From Paraglaciecola sp030730205 (GTDB lineage Bacteria; Pseudomonadota; Gammaproteobacteria; Enterobacterales; Alteromonadaceae), in assembly GCF_052119645.1 (NCBI RefSeq), contig NZ_JBGQOM010000003.1:1-64000 (forward strand): a stretch of 64,000 bases of DNA. Reading direction: 5' to 3'. Each line of letters opens with the position of its first letter. Position 1 is the first letter of the stretch. Of the stretch, positions 53,265-62,771 are shown piece by piece. A program made the translations under genes and the position numbers. The notes beneath the pieces were generated by a model, which was not told where the DNA came from, did no database searches, and worked only from the letters and a program-made list of their open reading frames with translations.

Positions 53265-54491
53265 TTATAAAATGTTCTGACCTTTTTCGGGATCCCGCGC
53301 TTCTTTAGCTTGCTGACGGATATCATCGGCATCACTGGCGAGATCTTCTTCATGCTCATTGTCTTGTAAATCAATGGACGAATCGTCGATGATAGGTTCG
53401 TGGCTAATCATCGGTGTAGGTTTCACATTAAGACTTTTGTCGGCTTCAGTTGCTTGATGCACCACAATGCCTTGGGGGAATATAATCTCGCGGGCATCAT
53501 CAGGCATACTTATGCCACGTTTTTCGAATTCTCGCATAATGGTTCGCATTAAAAACGATGAGACCTTCAACAAACTATGACTATGGGTATTAATCCAAAA
53601 ATACACTTTAAGGTTCACTGTCGATGAAGCCAATACGTCAACCAGCACCTGTGGCTCTGGGTCTTGCAACACTGCATCAGTATTGTTTAGGACGTCCATG
53701 GCAATTTTTTGCGATTCAATAATACTGGAGTCATAACCGATACCAATCACAAACTTGCCCCGAGACTTAGGATTAGCGGTGAGATTGCGAATAATATTTT
53801 TATACACTGTGGCGTTAGGAATTTGAATATGATCACCATCAAAATCCACCAAGGTCGTTGCTCTTGCCGTTACCTGTTTAACCACCCCTATACGACCTTC
53901 GACTTCAATAACGTCATCAATTTTAAAGGGTTTCTGAATACTCAAAAGTAAGCTTGAAATAAAATTTTCGGCTATATCTTTAAAAGCAAAACCAATTATT
54001 AAGCCAATCACCCCAGTACCCGAAAGCACGGCTACTGCAAATTCACTTAAACCAGCAAATCGTAAAAATAAATAAAATCCAAAGAGAATAAACAGGATGC
54101 TAATCAGCCGCCGTGTGACTAAGCGGATCAATTGACTGGTACTGACAAAAGAAATTGGTCTAACTAACAATTCTGAAAGTGGGCGGGCAAGTATAAAAAT
54201 CAAAATGAACATCGCCAGCCCAACACCTATCATCGGTAACTTTTGTAAAAAAAGCTGCCAATTTAATTGCATGTCGTGCCAAATTAGGCTGGTTTCTTCC
54301 GTGACAGACGGGTCGCCAAGAGGAGTAAATAAACTACCTTCTTCTTTTGTGTCATTTGTCTCATTCTGCTGATCTCCATCAAGTGTCTGGGTTTGAATGG
54401 AGTTTGTCGTATCGAACAGTTGCAGTGACTGCGCAAACAAGGACTGAGTGATTAAAACACATAACAAAAGTAATGGCAGAGGCTTAAGCAT
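53265..54491 (-). CDS. MscS-family mechanosensitive channel with signal peptide
   Basis: 408 residues from MLKPLPLLLL, with AGGAAG before the ATG. A cleavable signal (to about LFA) is followed by a periplasmic linker, three membrane helices (about 80-190), the pore helix GTGVIGLIIGFAFKDIAENFISSLLLS, then the MscS beta domain and an acidic tail rich in Asp/Glu. It releases solutes under hypo-osmotic shock. It is larger than E. coli MscS (286), so it is an MscS-like homologue. Confidence 0.9.
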   Translation of the reverse strand: MLKPLPLLLLCVLITQSLFAQSLQLFDTTNSIQTQTLDGDQQNETNDTKEEGSLFTPLGDPSVTEETSLIWHDMQLNWQLFLQKLPMIGVGLAMFILIFILARPLSELLVRPISFVSTSQLIRLVTRRLISILFILFGFYLFLRFAGLSEFAVAVLSGTGVIGLIIGFAFKDIAENFISSLLLSIQKPFKIDDVIEVEGRIGVVKQVTARATTLVDFDGDHIQIPNATVYKNIIRNLTANPKSRGKFVIGIGYDSSIIESQKIAMDVLNNTDAVLQDPEPQVLVDVLASSTVNLKVYFWINTHSHSLLKVSSFLMRTIMREFEKRGISMPDDAREIIFPQGIVVHQATEADKSLNVKPTPMISHEPIIDDSSIDLQDNEHEEDLASDADDIRQQAKEARDPEKGQNIL

Positions 54492-54639
54492 GGTGTTGCT
54501 TCCTAAAGAAATACGCATAGAGATCGAAAATCAATTTCGAGCACAATAATCTATTTACATTATCGATGGTACAGCCCTCGTTCTCAACGTGATAGAGGCT
54601 TAGCATTGCAGCGCGTAAGGCACAGCAATGCCTGTTTTG

Positions 54640-55098
54640 CTAAACCACAGCATGCTCACCGAGGTCTTCAGGTTCAATAGTGGCGCCAGTAGCCAGTTTT
54701 ATTTTGCCTGTGATGCTTGCGTCTTGGGTCCAGATTTCAGCATTGTTGAGGTCAAAGCGCATCATTAATAAACTGTCGTCCTCTTTGCCCTTTTCATACC
54801 ATGCTTCAACACCGCTTGACCAAAACTTATCTATCAGTGAGGTATCTGATTCTTCAGACAGTTGGCCTAACATGCAAGCGAAGAGATCATGACCTTTGCT
54901 AACGAATTGAATCATGGATTTGCCACCCGTGGCGACTCTGTTGTCTTTGGTGGTATAGATCCACAGTGAATGTGGCTTGGATTTATCGACGTGCGCGTGC
55001 ATTGGCTCACTATGTTGGTCAGCTTGGCTTAAACCCACCATAACAAAACCTTGCTCAGCAATATTATCCCATAACTCTTTTTTAAGTTCGTTCGACAT
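54640..55098 (-). CDS. Pyridoxamine 5'-phosphate oxidase-like general stress protein
   Basis: 152 residues with a split-barrel flavin fold of the general stress protein 26 type: MVGLSQADQHSEPMHAHVDKSKPHSLWIYTTKDNR, and the DKFWSSGVEAWYEKGKEDDSLLMMRF block. Such proteins bind FMN or F420-like cofactors, usually without true PdxH activity. Single gene. Confidence 0.85.
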   Translation of the reverse strand: MSNELKKELWDNIAEQGFVMVGLSQADQHSEPMHAHVDKSKPHSLWIYTTKDNRVATGGKSMIQFVSKGHDLFACMLGQLSEESDTSLIDKFWSSGVEAWYEKGKEDDSLLMMRFDLNNAEIWTQDASITGKIKLATGATIEPEDLGEHAVV

Positions 55099-55573
55099 AT
55101 CGTACTCCTCTCATTTTAAGTTTTGACAATAATGGCCTTTACGTAGGCCCATAGATAACTAACTGCACAAAGCGATCCAGCCATTTTTAAATTAAAAATA
55201 AACATAAAATACAATTACTTATAAAGAGAATTAGGATTGAAGCCAATTAAATACGCTTTTTAATGATGGGCGGAACGTGAAAAATTTACAGAGTGGCGTC
55301 GTAAGTTCGAAAGAGCAGATGGCTCCTATACCCTCCACTGCAGATCAGAAAATAACGCTTTTTACCCCGAGTTAACGCTTCAACGCAGGATTTTTTTAAG
55401 CGTTACCTTACTGACACGCATCCATAGGGCCGCATAAGCCACCCGCTTGTAAGATCGAAATTGATCTAATTCACTTGTAATTTCGTTTTATCTACAGCAC
55501 ACTACATGTCACAAGTGTCTTATTTGTCACATTTAACCAAGTTATGTTTATTTATTGAATGAATGAGGTCAAT
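55099..55573. other. Intergenic region between the stress protein and chemoreceptor genes
   Basis: 475 bp without a supported gene. It holds a spaced inverted pair CACTTGT/ACAAGTG (55472-55478, 55511-55517) and two TGTCACA copies 18 bp apart (from 55507 and 55525) just upstream of the chemoreceptor gene, which look operator-like. AACGCTT recurs in both orientations near 55350-55400. Confidence 0.4.
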
Positions 55574-56869
55574 ATGTTTTTCAACCGTGCCAAAGCCACC
55601 CCACCAGAGTTAGATCCAAACCATCTAGCCTTAAGATATTTAGTTAAGTCGATTGAAAATTATGTTGCGACAATTTCATTCACTCCTGAAGGAAAAGTCA
55701 TTTCAGCTAACCCTCTCTTTCTCGCAGCGACGGGTTACAGCCTAGAAGAAATTACCAATCAACATCACCGTATGTTTTGCCCTGCTAGTGTGACAAATAC
55801 CCTGCAATATCAAGATTTTTGGCGAAAATTGCGAGAGAAAAATCAATTGTCTGGCACCTTTCTAAGGAAAACCAAAGCTGGCGATGATTTATGGCTTGAA
55901 GCAACTTACTTTCCTGTCACTGATGACTCCGGTTCATTGTTATACATCTATAAGATCGCTTCAGATGTGACTAAAAAGCAACAAGAATATTACCGATTGC
56001 GTGGAGTGGATGCTGCGCTGAATGCCTCGATGGCAATTATTGAGTTTACGCCAAAAGGCGAAATAATTACGGCTAACGATAATTTTTTAAAAACCATGGG
56101 TTATAACTTGAATGACATTATTGGCAAACATCACCGTATGTTTTGTGATGACAAGTTCTACCAAGATAATCCCAACTTTTGGTCTGAATTAGCCAATGGC
56201 AGACTCAATACCGGTTTATTTGAACGCCGCACCGCCAGTGGCAATACAATTTGGCTTGAAGCAACTTATAACCCCATCGTTGATGATAATGGTCAAGTAT
56301 GCAAAATCATTAAGTTTGCTGCAGATACCACCGAGCGAGAAAGCCGCAATAAAGCGGTTATTCAAGCTGCAGAACTTTCATTTTCGACCGCCGAAGAAAC
56401 GGCACAAATAGCCAGTAGTGGGGCAGACTTGTTGGCTAAATCAGTGCATGACTCAAATGCGATTGTAGAGCAAGTTAATCAAACTAATCAGTTATTAGAA
56501 CAATTAAACGAGCAATCTAAAAATATTGTCGCCATCGTTTCCACCATTGGTAGCATTGCGGATCAAACTAATCTGCTAGCGTTGAACGCGGCGATTGAAG
56601 CGGCTCGGGCGGGTGAACAAGGTAGAGGGTTTGCCGTTGTTGCAGACGAAGTCAGACAACTGGCAGCCCGAACCAGTAAATCGACCGCTGAAATTGAACA
56701 GGTTGTTAAAACAAACGAGGGTTTAACATCAAAAGTGAACGACTTTATGGCTAAAGTGCGATCCAGTACAGAGCTCAATAACAACCAAATATCGCAAGTA
56801 TCAAATGTTATTAGCGAGATAAGAGAGGGAGCATTAAACGTTTCTAAGACGGTATCTAAATTACTGTAA
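55574..56869 (+). CDS. Soluble PAS-PAS methyl-accepting chemotaxis protein (BdlA-like)
   Basis: 431 residues from MFFNRAK, with GAGG 5 nt upstream of the ATG; an upstream ATG at 55559 is less likely. Two tandem PAS domains (about 20-140 and 143-265) each contain a near-identical HHRMFC motif, then a short MCP signalling domain with the conserved tip DQTNLLALNAAIEAARAGEQGRGFAVVADEVRQLA. No membrane helix or HAMP domain. Similar to BdlA/Aer-type cytoplasmic receptors that sense redox or oxygen and, for BdlA, biofilm dispersal. Confidence 0.92.
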   Translation: MFFNRAKATPPELDPNHLALRYLVKSIENYVATISFTPEGKVISANPLFLAATGYSLEEITNQHHRMFCPASVTNTLQYQDFWRKLREKNQLSGTFLRKTKAGDDLWLEATYFPVTDDSGSLLYIYKIASDVTKKQQEYYRLRGVDAALNASMAIIEFTPKGEIITANDNFLKTMGYNLNDIIGKHHRMFCDDKFYQDNPNFWSELANGRLNTGLFERRTASGNTIWLEATYNPIVDDNGQVCKIIKFAADTTERESRNKAVIQAAELSFSTAEETAQIASSGADLLAKSVHDSNAIVEQVNQTNQLLEQLNEQSKNIVAIVSTIGSIADQTNLLALNAAIEAARAGEQGRGFAVVADEVRQLAARTSKSTAEIEQVVKTNEGLTSKVNDFMAKVRSSTELNNNQISQVSNVISEIREGALNVSKTVSKLL

Positions 56870-56880
56870 GTAGGTAGTAA

Positions 56881-56917
56881 CTACATTTGCCTGTTGCTTC
56901 TGGACAGGCAAATGTAG
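56881..56917. terminator. Hairpin between convergent chemoreceptor and barrel genes
   Basis: A 14-bp perfect stem CTACATTTGCCTGT/ACAGGCAAATGTAG with a 9-nt loop, 11 bp after the chemoreceptor stop and 17 bp from the end of the converging gene. The T-run is weak. Confidence 0.7.
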
Positions 56918-56934
56918 TTCGTCATCCCATGATA

Positions 56935-57405
56935 TTAAAATTGATAACCTAGTTGAAATATAAGGCCGCTTCCAGAATCGTATTTTCCATTACCGGTCAC
57001 CGCAGCAATACCCAAATTGGTACCGCCTGCGGATATTCCATTGAAAAAATAGTAATACCCAATGCCTACCCCATTGACGATTTCGCTTTGATTATAATCT
57101 GTGCGCTCTGACCCTACAGCGCCAAGATAAACACCTAAACCATGGTTATTGGAGTCTGCGCCAAATAAATCGGTTTTAATCCAGCCAAGACCAGCACCAC
57201 AGGTATAACCCGCATAAGTGCTATAACCTAAACACCCTACTGATAGGTACTTCATATCAACATCAGATAGCATGCTGACATTCGCGCCGACTCCACTGTA
57301 CAGTGTGCCTAAACCTAGCCCAAAAGAATAAGAGCCAGCGGCATTGGCCTGGCCCGCAGCTAACAGCAGAGAAATAATAGAAAGCGACTTTACAATAAAC
57401 GTCAT
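56935..57405 (-). CDS. Small outer-membrane beta-barrel-like protein
   Basis: 156 residues from MTFIVKSLS, with AAAAGG about 6 nt upstream; a longer frame exists. A signal peptide is cleaved at ANA (about residue 22). The mature chain is Gly/Tyr/Ser-rich with alternating strands and ends in QLGYQF, the barrel-terminal pattern. Two cysteines (in VGCLGY and YTCGAG) may pair. No family name recognised. It is 107 bp downstream of the XRE regulator gene on the same strand. Confidence 0.7.
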   Translation of the reverse strand: MTFIVKSLSIISLLLAAGQANAAGSYSFGLGLGTLYSGVGANVSMLSDVDMKYLSVGCLGYSTYAGYTCGAGLGWIKTDLFGADSNNHGLGVYLGAVGSERTDYNQSEIVNGVGIGYYYFFNGISAGGTNLGIAAVTGNGKYDSGSGLIFQLGYQF

Positions 57406-57511
57406 GAACATCCTTTTTGGCAATAGATAATGACCAATATGCTTAAAAAACGAGAGATAGGTTATAAATATTACCCTGTTTATGACTTCAATACCGCTTA
57501 TTATTTTTGCT

Positions 57512-58258
57512 TCATGTCGCTTTTTGCGGCCTACGCAAATTTTCAAATAGCGAAGGCTCCCATGGGCGCATGGCCATCAGCAAACCAAAGTGTTGTCGTT
57601 GGTGTAAAGGCAAATCAGCATCTTCTTGATTAAGCACAGCGGCTTCTTTAGTGAGCTGATTGAGTTTGCGTTGAATGATATCGATAGAGGTTTGTGAATA
57701 CCGCCCACGTAAATAAAAGCGAAAGGTCCACGGCTCTTCTTTTTTGGGTGCCATAAATTTAACCATCACCTCTTGCTCCATAAATTTTTCTAAAGGGCCG
57801 CCAGGGATCCAACGAAAATCCTGAGCAATAAGGGATTTAAAATGATTGTTGGGCAATAAACTGATAATTTTAAGCCTATCTAAGCGAGCGAGTAAGCGGA
57901 TACACTCATGTTTATCAATGGCATAATAGTCAATTATTTCATCAAAGGTCCAAGCATCTCGCACGCACACAGCCACCAGCAGAAGCTTGGTATCGGCTAA
58001 TAGTTCCATCTCTTGTTCTTTAGTTAACTGGCTTAACTGCTGGGTTTGTTTTTGCGCAATGATGAATAAGTCAGACAAACTCATTTGCAGTAATTCACAA
58101 ATTTGCTCAAGCCGCTCCAAGGTAAAGCTATTGGTGGAAAATATCCGTTTAATATTGGCTTCGCTCATATCGAGCTTTTCAGCAATATCTTTATAGGTGA
58201 GTTGGCGCTCACGAAGCAACTGCTTTAAGGTATTGCGAATTTGATTAATTTGGCTCAT
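57512..58258 (-). CDS. XRE-family transcriptional regulator
   Basis: 248 residues. N-terminal Cro/C1-type helix-turn-helix (about 5-62; YKDIAEKLDMSEANIKRIFSTNSFTLERLEQICELL), then an uncharacterised helical region (about 75-248) that may sense a ligand or partner; it contains DEIIDYYAIDKHECIRLLARLDRLKII, winged-helix-like. It is divergent from the 58394 gene, a plausible target. Long XRE proteins of this type are common in Alteromonadales and Vibrionales. Confidence 0.88.
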   Translation of the reverse strand: MSQINQIRNTLKQLLRERQLTYKDIAEKLDMSEANIKRIFSTNSFTLERLEQICELLQMSLSDLFIIAQKQTQQLSQLTKEQEMELLADTKLLLVAVCVRDAWTFDEIIDYYAIDKHECIRLLARLDRLKIISLLPNNHFKSLIAQDFRWIPGGPLEKFMEQEVMVKFMAPKKEEPWTFRFYLRGRYSQTSIDIIQRKLNQLTKEAAVLNQEDADLPLHQRQHFGLLMAMRPWEPSLFENLRRPQKAT

Positions 58259-58393
58259 TTTTACTCACTAGTAGCGTATTACTATACTTTTGGTGTTGCT
58301 TTAGTATACATATTTCAAGGTCGTTTACAGTAGTGCTACCTAAGCATATTGTTGTTTCGTCTGATGTCAGACGCAACTTAACAAGGACTTACC

Positions 58394-58753
58394 ATGAAAT
58401 TGTTTAACGCATTATTTGTTCTTAGCCTTTCTTGTAGCACCTTTACCTTACACGCTGAGGGTTCAGTCAATCACAGCGCTCAAGCGAGCAAACACAGTGT
58501 ATTAGCTGTCACAGAGGGCGTAGCGTCAACAGCTAAAGTCGCCAGTGTAGTAGTGGCAGCACCTTTAGTAATTGCCGGCGGGGCCAGTTTGGCTACCGGC
58601 AGTCTTATCGCTGAATCTGGCAATAAGATTAAAAGCAGCCATGCCCACCAAGGCCCACTAGTTATCAGTGAAACAACTGTTACCGCAGATCCTGCCCCCA
58701 ACCAAGTTATCATTATCCAAAACACCACGACTCAACACACTGGTAAGGAGTAA
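58394..58753 (+). CDS. Small exported protein with Gly/Ala-rich hydrophobic segment
   Basis: 119 residues with a signal peptide cleaved at LHA (about 21). The middle (about 48-75) is an Ala/Val/Gly-rich hydrophobic stretch (VASVVVAAPLVIAGGASLATGSLIAESG), then a Thr/Val-rich tail. It begins 135 bp from the divergent XRE regulator gene, and its end overlaps the ribosome site of the DUF2145 gene, so the two are co-translated. Family not recognised. Confidence 0.7.
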   Translation: MKLFNALFVLSLSCSTFTLHAEGSVNHSAQASKHSVLAVTEGVASTAKVASVVVAAPLVIAGGASLATGSLIAESGNKIKSSHAHQGPLVISETTVTADPAPNQVIIIQNTTTQHTGKE

Positions 58754-58756
58754 GTG

Positions 58757-59569
58757 ATGAATATCAAACATCTTGTGATGTTTGCCGGCTTAGTGGTGAC
58801 TACTCTGTCACCACTAGCCGAAGCAGGCAGCAAAGCAAATCAAGCGCCAAGCCACGAACCACAGCAAATAGTGAGTTTTGCCAAAGATGTTGAAAAATAT
58901 GCTGCAGCACAAGGCGCGCGAGCCTTTATTATAGCCAGAGTAGGCCGTCCCCAAAAAGACTTACCCAAAGGCATTCAGTTTACCCATACCGCTGTGGCGA
59001 TATATTCAGATATCACCTTAGACAGCGGTGAGGTCATCCAAGGATATGCGATTCATAACTTGTATCAAAAAGACGGTGAAGTAGATAAAAGTCAATTAAT
59101 CACCGACTATCCGGTAGACTTTTTCTGGGGTGCCCATGACTTAAAAGCTGGGATCATAATTCCGACCCAAGAAATTCAAACTCGACTGATTGCATTAATC
59201 AGCGCTGGAGACGATAAGGTATTACACAACGAACGATATTCAGTATTGGCCAACCCTTTTAATTCGCAATTTCAAAATTGCACTGAATATACCTTGGATT
59301 TACTCAACGCCGCGATTTATCAAACAACTGATATTCAAAAATTAAAAGCCAATGCCTCGGCTTATTTTACGGCACAACGCGTGCACACTAGCGGCTTTAA
59401 GTTAATGTTAGGCTCAATGTTTCAAGACGACATTAGCACCAAAGATCACAAAGGCAAAGTTGCCACTGCTACCTTTACCACTATCGCGAAATATTTAAAT
59501 CAGTATGGCTTGGTCGATACCATGGTCACTTTTTACAGCGATGGCACGACCCAAATAATCGAAGGCTAG
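58757..59569 (+). CDS. DUF2145 domain exported protein
   Basis: 270 residues, signal peptide cleaved at AEA (about 23). DUF2145 features: RAFIIARVGRPQKDLPKGIQFTHTAVAIYSD, GYAIHNLYQ, NPFNSQFQNCTEYTLDLLNAAIYQ. The conserved His (FTHTAV) and Cys (NCTEYTLD) recall a papain-like or permuted NlpC/P60-type active site; this is inference. AAGGAG precedes the ATG by 6 nt. Second gene after the 58394 gene. Confidence 0.85.
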   Translation: MNIKHLVMFAGLVVTTLSPLAEAGSKANQAPSHEPQQIVSFAKDVEKYAAAQGARAFIIARVGRPQKDLPKGIQFTHTAVAIYSDITLDSGEVIQGYAIHNLYQKDGEVDKSQLITDYPVDFFWGAHDLKAGIIIPTQEIQTRLIALISAGDDKVLHNERYSVLANPFNSQFQNCTEYTLDLLNAAIYQTTDIQKLKANASAYFTAQRVHTSGFKLMLGSMFQDDISTKDHKGKVATATFTTIAKYLNQYGLVDTMVTFYSDGTTQIIEG

Positions 59570-59621
59570 TGTTAGCTGACACCCCAATTTTAATAATGCA
59601 AGTGCAATAAGGAATTTCAAC

Positions 59622-60041
59622 ATGACATTACACGCCCCAACTAAACCGTATAATTTTGCTTCTATTGCCGCTTTAATCATAGGCACTGGCGCCTATGGCA
59701 TTGGCTTACTGAATTCAATCATGGCATTAAATGAAAAAGGCTATTACCTCATCACCTTACTTTACGGTTTGTACTCAGTGATCTCATTACAAAAGACCAT
59801 TCGCGACAAAGCAGAAGGCATTCCAACTACCAACCTGTATTTCATGATTTCGTGGATTTCAACTGCTATTGCCATCGGATTGGTTAACGCCGATATGACA
59901 TTGAGTGAAAAAGGCTTTTACGCCATGGCTTACACGCTGAGTCTTTTTGCTGCAATTACAGTACAAAAGAACGTACGCGATAAACAACAGGGCAATGTTC
60001 AGTCTGACAACTCAGCGCCTCAAGTTGCAGCAACTGAATAG
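59622..60041 (+). CDS. YiaA/YiaB-type inner-membrane protein
   Basis: 139 residues with four helices in two similar halves: IALNEKGYYLITLLYGLYSVISLQKTIRDK and MTLSEKGFYAMAYTLSLFAAITVQKNVRDK, which is the YiaAB two-helix repeat. Function unknown; E. coli yiaA/yiaB encode similar inner-membrane proteins. It follows the DUF2145 gene by 52 bp. Confidence 0.9.
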   Translation: MTLHAPTKPYNFASIAALIIGTGAYGIGLLNSIMALNEKGYYLITLLYGLYSVISLQKTIRDKAEGIPTTNLYFMISWISTAIAIGLVNADMTLSEKGFYAMAYTLSLFAAITVQKNVRDKQQGNVQSDNSAPQVAATE

Positions 60042-60100
60042 CTTGTGGTCAAGGAAGCAAGGTTTATACTTGTCACAAAATTCGTTGATAAAGCGTAACG

Positions 60101-60412
60101 ATGGAAATCATCAGAAGTAAAAACTTTAGTGCTCCTCAAGCATGGGGAGCACTCGATATCGCCAATATGAATGGCATTACAACCCGTTTACATTGGACCG
60201 ACAAACCCTATAAATGGCACATTAACGACGGTGAAGAAGTGTTTGTGGTGTTGAGTGGTGTGGTCGACATGTATTACCGCCGCGCTGGCAACGAGCACTG
60301 CGCCACCTTACAAGCTGGCGATATTTTTTATGCAACAGTAGGCACCGAACATCTTGCTCACCCACAAGGTGAAGCCAGAATTTTAGTTATCGAAAAACAA
60401 GGCAGTATATGA
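60101..60412 (+). CDS. Cupin-domain protein
   Basis: 103 residues, a single small beta-barrel cupin. Metal ligands are in KWHINDGEEVFVVLSG (His, Glu) and TVGTEHLAHP (His). No enzyme-specific signature, so the substrate is unknown. Last gene of the small plus-strand cluster, 59 bp after the YiaA-like gene; the stop overlaps a 13-codon ORF that looks meaningless. Confidence 0.88.
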   Translation: MEIIRSKNFSAPQAWGALDIANMNGITTRLHWTDKPYKWHINDGEEVFVVLSGVVDMYYRRAGNEHCATLQAGDIFYATVGTEHLAHPQGEARILVIEKQGSI

Positions 60413-60532
60413 GCAATGAGAAATTTCAACATCGCCTAGTTCGACGATAAATGACAAATTATTAACGGCCGCAGACAATAGCAACAGTTGCCGAGTCGCG
60501 TCATCAGCAGCTTGTTACCAATTTAGTCCTCT

Positions 60533-61210
60533 TTATGGCAGGCTCAACAAGCAGGCTTTAAACGACTTACCAACCTTAATGGCTTTGCCGCCTGCAAGAA
60601 ATACGTGTTCATTATCCACGGCACAGACGCCGTTTTTATTGATAACAAATGATTTATGGATTTGCACAAAGTGTTGCGCTGGAAGTTGCTGTAAACACTG
60701 TTTTAAGGTGCTACTGACCAGAGTCACTTGCTCACCTTGCCACACCTTTAGGTAATTTCCATAAGCTTCAATTAGGCTAATGTCATCAAAATTAAACTTC
60801 CGCCGCTCACGATCGACTTTTAATACAATGAAACTTGGCATCACTGAATGCTGCTCGTCTGAGCGTTTACGTACCTTAGTTAACGCTTGTGAAAGGCGTT
60901 CAAAACTCACCGGTTTAAGCAAGTAATCGGCTACGTCCAACTCAAAACCTTGAATTGCATACTCTTGATAGGCACTAATAATAATAACTAATGGCGGTTT
61001 ACTCAGCACCTTGAGTAATTCAATACCACTAAGGGCGGGCATATTGATATCCAGCAATAATAAGTCTACTTGCTGGTTAGCTAAGTAACTTAAGGCTTGA
61101 GTCGCGTTGTAACAATGACCCGCTATTTCAATATCGCGGTGCCTTTGCAAATGATGCTGAAGCACCTCATGGGCTAAAGGTTCGTCATCAATAATCAAGG
61201 TGCGGTACAC
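60533..61210 (-). CDS. LytTR-family response regulator
   Basis: 225 residues from a GTG within the end of the kinase gene. A receiver domain (about 1-120; IIDDEPLA, phosphoacceptor Asp in LLLLDINMPALSG, Lys in YLLKPVSF) and a LytTR DNA-binding domain (about 125-225; DDISLIEAYGNYLKVW, FVQIHKSFVIN). It overlaps its cognate kinase gene by 16 bp. It probably regulates the divergent ABC transporter, given a 21-bp-period repeat between them. Confidence 0.93.
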   Translation of the reverse strand: MYRTLIIDDEPLAHEVLQHHLQRHRDIEIAGHCYNATQALSYLANQQVDLLLLDINMPALSGIELLKVLSKPPLVIIISAYQEYAIQGFELDVADYLLKPVSFERLSQALTKVRKRSDEQHSVMPSFIVLKVDRERRKFNFDDISLIEAYGNYLKVWQGEQVTLVSSTLKQCLQQLPAQHFVQIHKSFVINKNGVCAVDNEHVFLAGGKAIKVGKSFKACLLSLP

Positions 61211-62706
61211 GGCTCTAACTCCAAACGTAACTCTGTTTGCCACTCAGCGTTTTGCTTCTGAACACGAAGGTGATGTTTGCCCGGGTAGAGTAAGGTTAAA
61301 CGCCGTTTAAGATTATCTAAACCAATACCTGTTTCACCGAAGGTGGCTCGCTTAGGTAAGGTATTGTTGCATCGCATTATTAAAGTAGCCCCCTCAATGT
61401 CTATATTAATTGTCACAAAACAAAGCTCTTGGCTTGGCTCAACCCCATGTTTAAAGGCGTTTTCAACAAGAATAATTAACAACAAGGGTGCAAGTTGCCA
61501 ATGCTGCGTTTGCTCTGGAAAATGCACCTTAAGCTGGCATTTATTAGCGCTACGTATGCCTTGCAGGGCTAAAAAATCTTGAATGTACTGGATTTCTTGC
61601 GCGAGACTTACACGCTGATTTTGTCCCTCATAGACAGTATAACGCAGTAAATTAGCTAATTGCATGATCACCGCCGGGGCTTCTTTAGCGCCCGTCAGGG
61701 TTAAAGCATACAAATTATTTAAGGTGTTAAATAAGAAGTGGGGGTTAACTTGTTGTTGTAGCAATTGGAGTTCGGTTTGGCTTTGGCGCTGAGCAATCTC
61801 AGCTATGGCTTTACCCTGCTGCTGTCGCTCAAAGGCCAATATAATTGGCGTACTTACAGCCAATAATAAGCCTATAAACCGAAAGTTAATGGGCGCAAAT
61901 ATGTTGTAGTCTTCGGAAGGTAAAAATGTCCAGTCAGCTATATTCATCGGCAGCCACAACACCACTGTCGCTAACATTGGCGTGCCTACAATAATAAAAA
62001 TTAAACAAGCGGTCATATAAGCAAATACTCCACTTCGAGCTAAAACACGCCGAATTAAGAGATAACGGTTACACCAATAGACCCATAAAACTAAAATTCC
62101 CATGACTAAAAACTGCCACAAATAATCAAGAAAGTAGTAAAAATTTACTATGAGGGTGTCGCTATTTATCACCGTTTTAATGGGTTGATTACGCACCGGA
62201 TCATCAGTAGAAGCAAAGATTGCTGACCACAAAACCGCCCAGCAGATCATCAAGAGCAACAGCACTGAATTAAGCGAAAATAAACGGGTTACAAACTGTG
62301 AGTAGCGACTGTGATCTCCTTTAGCCACTAATCTACTTAAGCCAAATCCCAGACTAGCCCCCAACAACAGTAGCCAGCCTTGCACCGAAAATAACGACCA
62401 ATCAGCATAACCTGAGTCAAAATCAGCCATGCTAAAACAGAGCATAGGATAAAGTAAAAAGCCTACAGTCCAGATAAGTAGTGCTCGCCAACCTTGAGCC
62501 TTAAACATCAAATAATGCGCAACAAGCAAGGGTAAGCTTTCAAGTATCAGTTGTGCCCAAATAGATAAAAACGTGAAAGCGTCGGCGCTTTGGAATGAGA
62601 ATTGTCGAATTGAAGATTCGAGCAAGATAGCAGCCATCATGGCTAGCTGATTTTCTGCAAACGCAGAAAAATGCTGTTTAAGGCCTGTTGCCCAATGCTT
62701 TAGCAT
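61195..62706 (-). CDS. LytS/YehU-type sensor histidine kinase
   Basis: 503 residues. About eight hydrophobic membrane segments (about 20-290), then the His_kinase domain with QQQVNPHFLFNTLNNLYAL (phosphoacceptor His) and an HATPase region (LLLIILVENAFKHGV; GIGLDNLKRRL). It lacks HAMP and PAS domains, so the membrane part is probably the sensor. Paired with the LytTR regulator by overlap. Confidence 0.92.
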   Translation of the reverse strand: MLKHWATGLKQHFSAFAENQLAMMAAILLESSIRQFSFQSADAFTFLSIWAQLILESLPLLVAHYLMFKAQGWRALLIWTVGFLLYPMLCFSMADFDSGYADWSLFSVQGWLLLLGASLGFGLSRLVAKGDHSRYSQFVTRLFSLNSVLLLLMICWAVLWSAIFASTDDPVRNQPIKTVINSDTLIVNFYYFLDYLWQFLVMGILVLWVYWCNRYLLIRRVLARSGVFAYMTACLIFIIVGTPMLATVVLWLPMNIADWTFLPSEDYNIFAPINFRFIGLLLAVSTPIILAFERQQQGKAIAEIAQRQSQTELQLLQQQVNPHFLFNTLNNLYALTLTGAKEAPAVIMQLANLLRYTVYEGQNQRVSLAQEIQYIQDFLALQGIRSANKCQLKVHFPEQTQHWQLAPLLLIILVENAFKHGVEPSQELCFVTINIDIEGATLIMRCNNTLPKRATFGETGIGLDNLKRRLTLLYPGKHHLRVQKQNAEWQTELRLELEPCTAP

Positions 62707-62771
62707 AATACGGTCCCCATAAACGCAAACTCCTAGCTTGAGGGTTAAGACAGTATAAGTCTGTGATTACA

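Noticed and set aside
60410..60454. 13-codon ORF overlapping the cupin stop
   Set aside because: Too short, no ribosome site, no recognisable motif.
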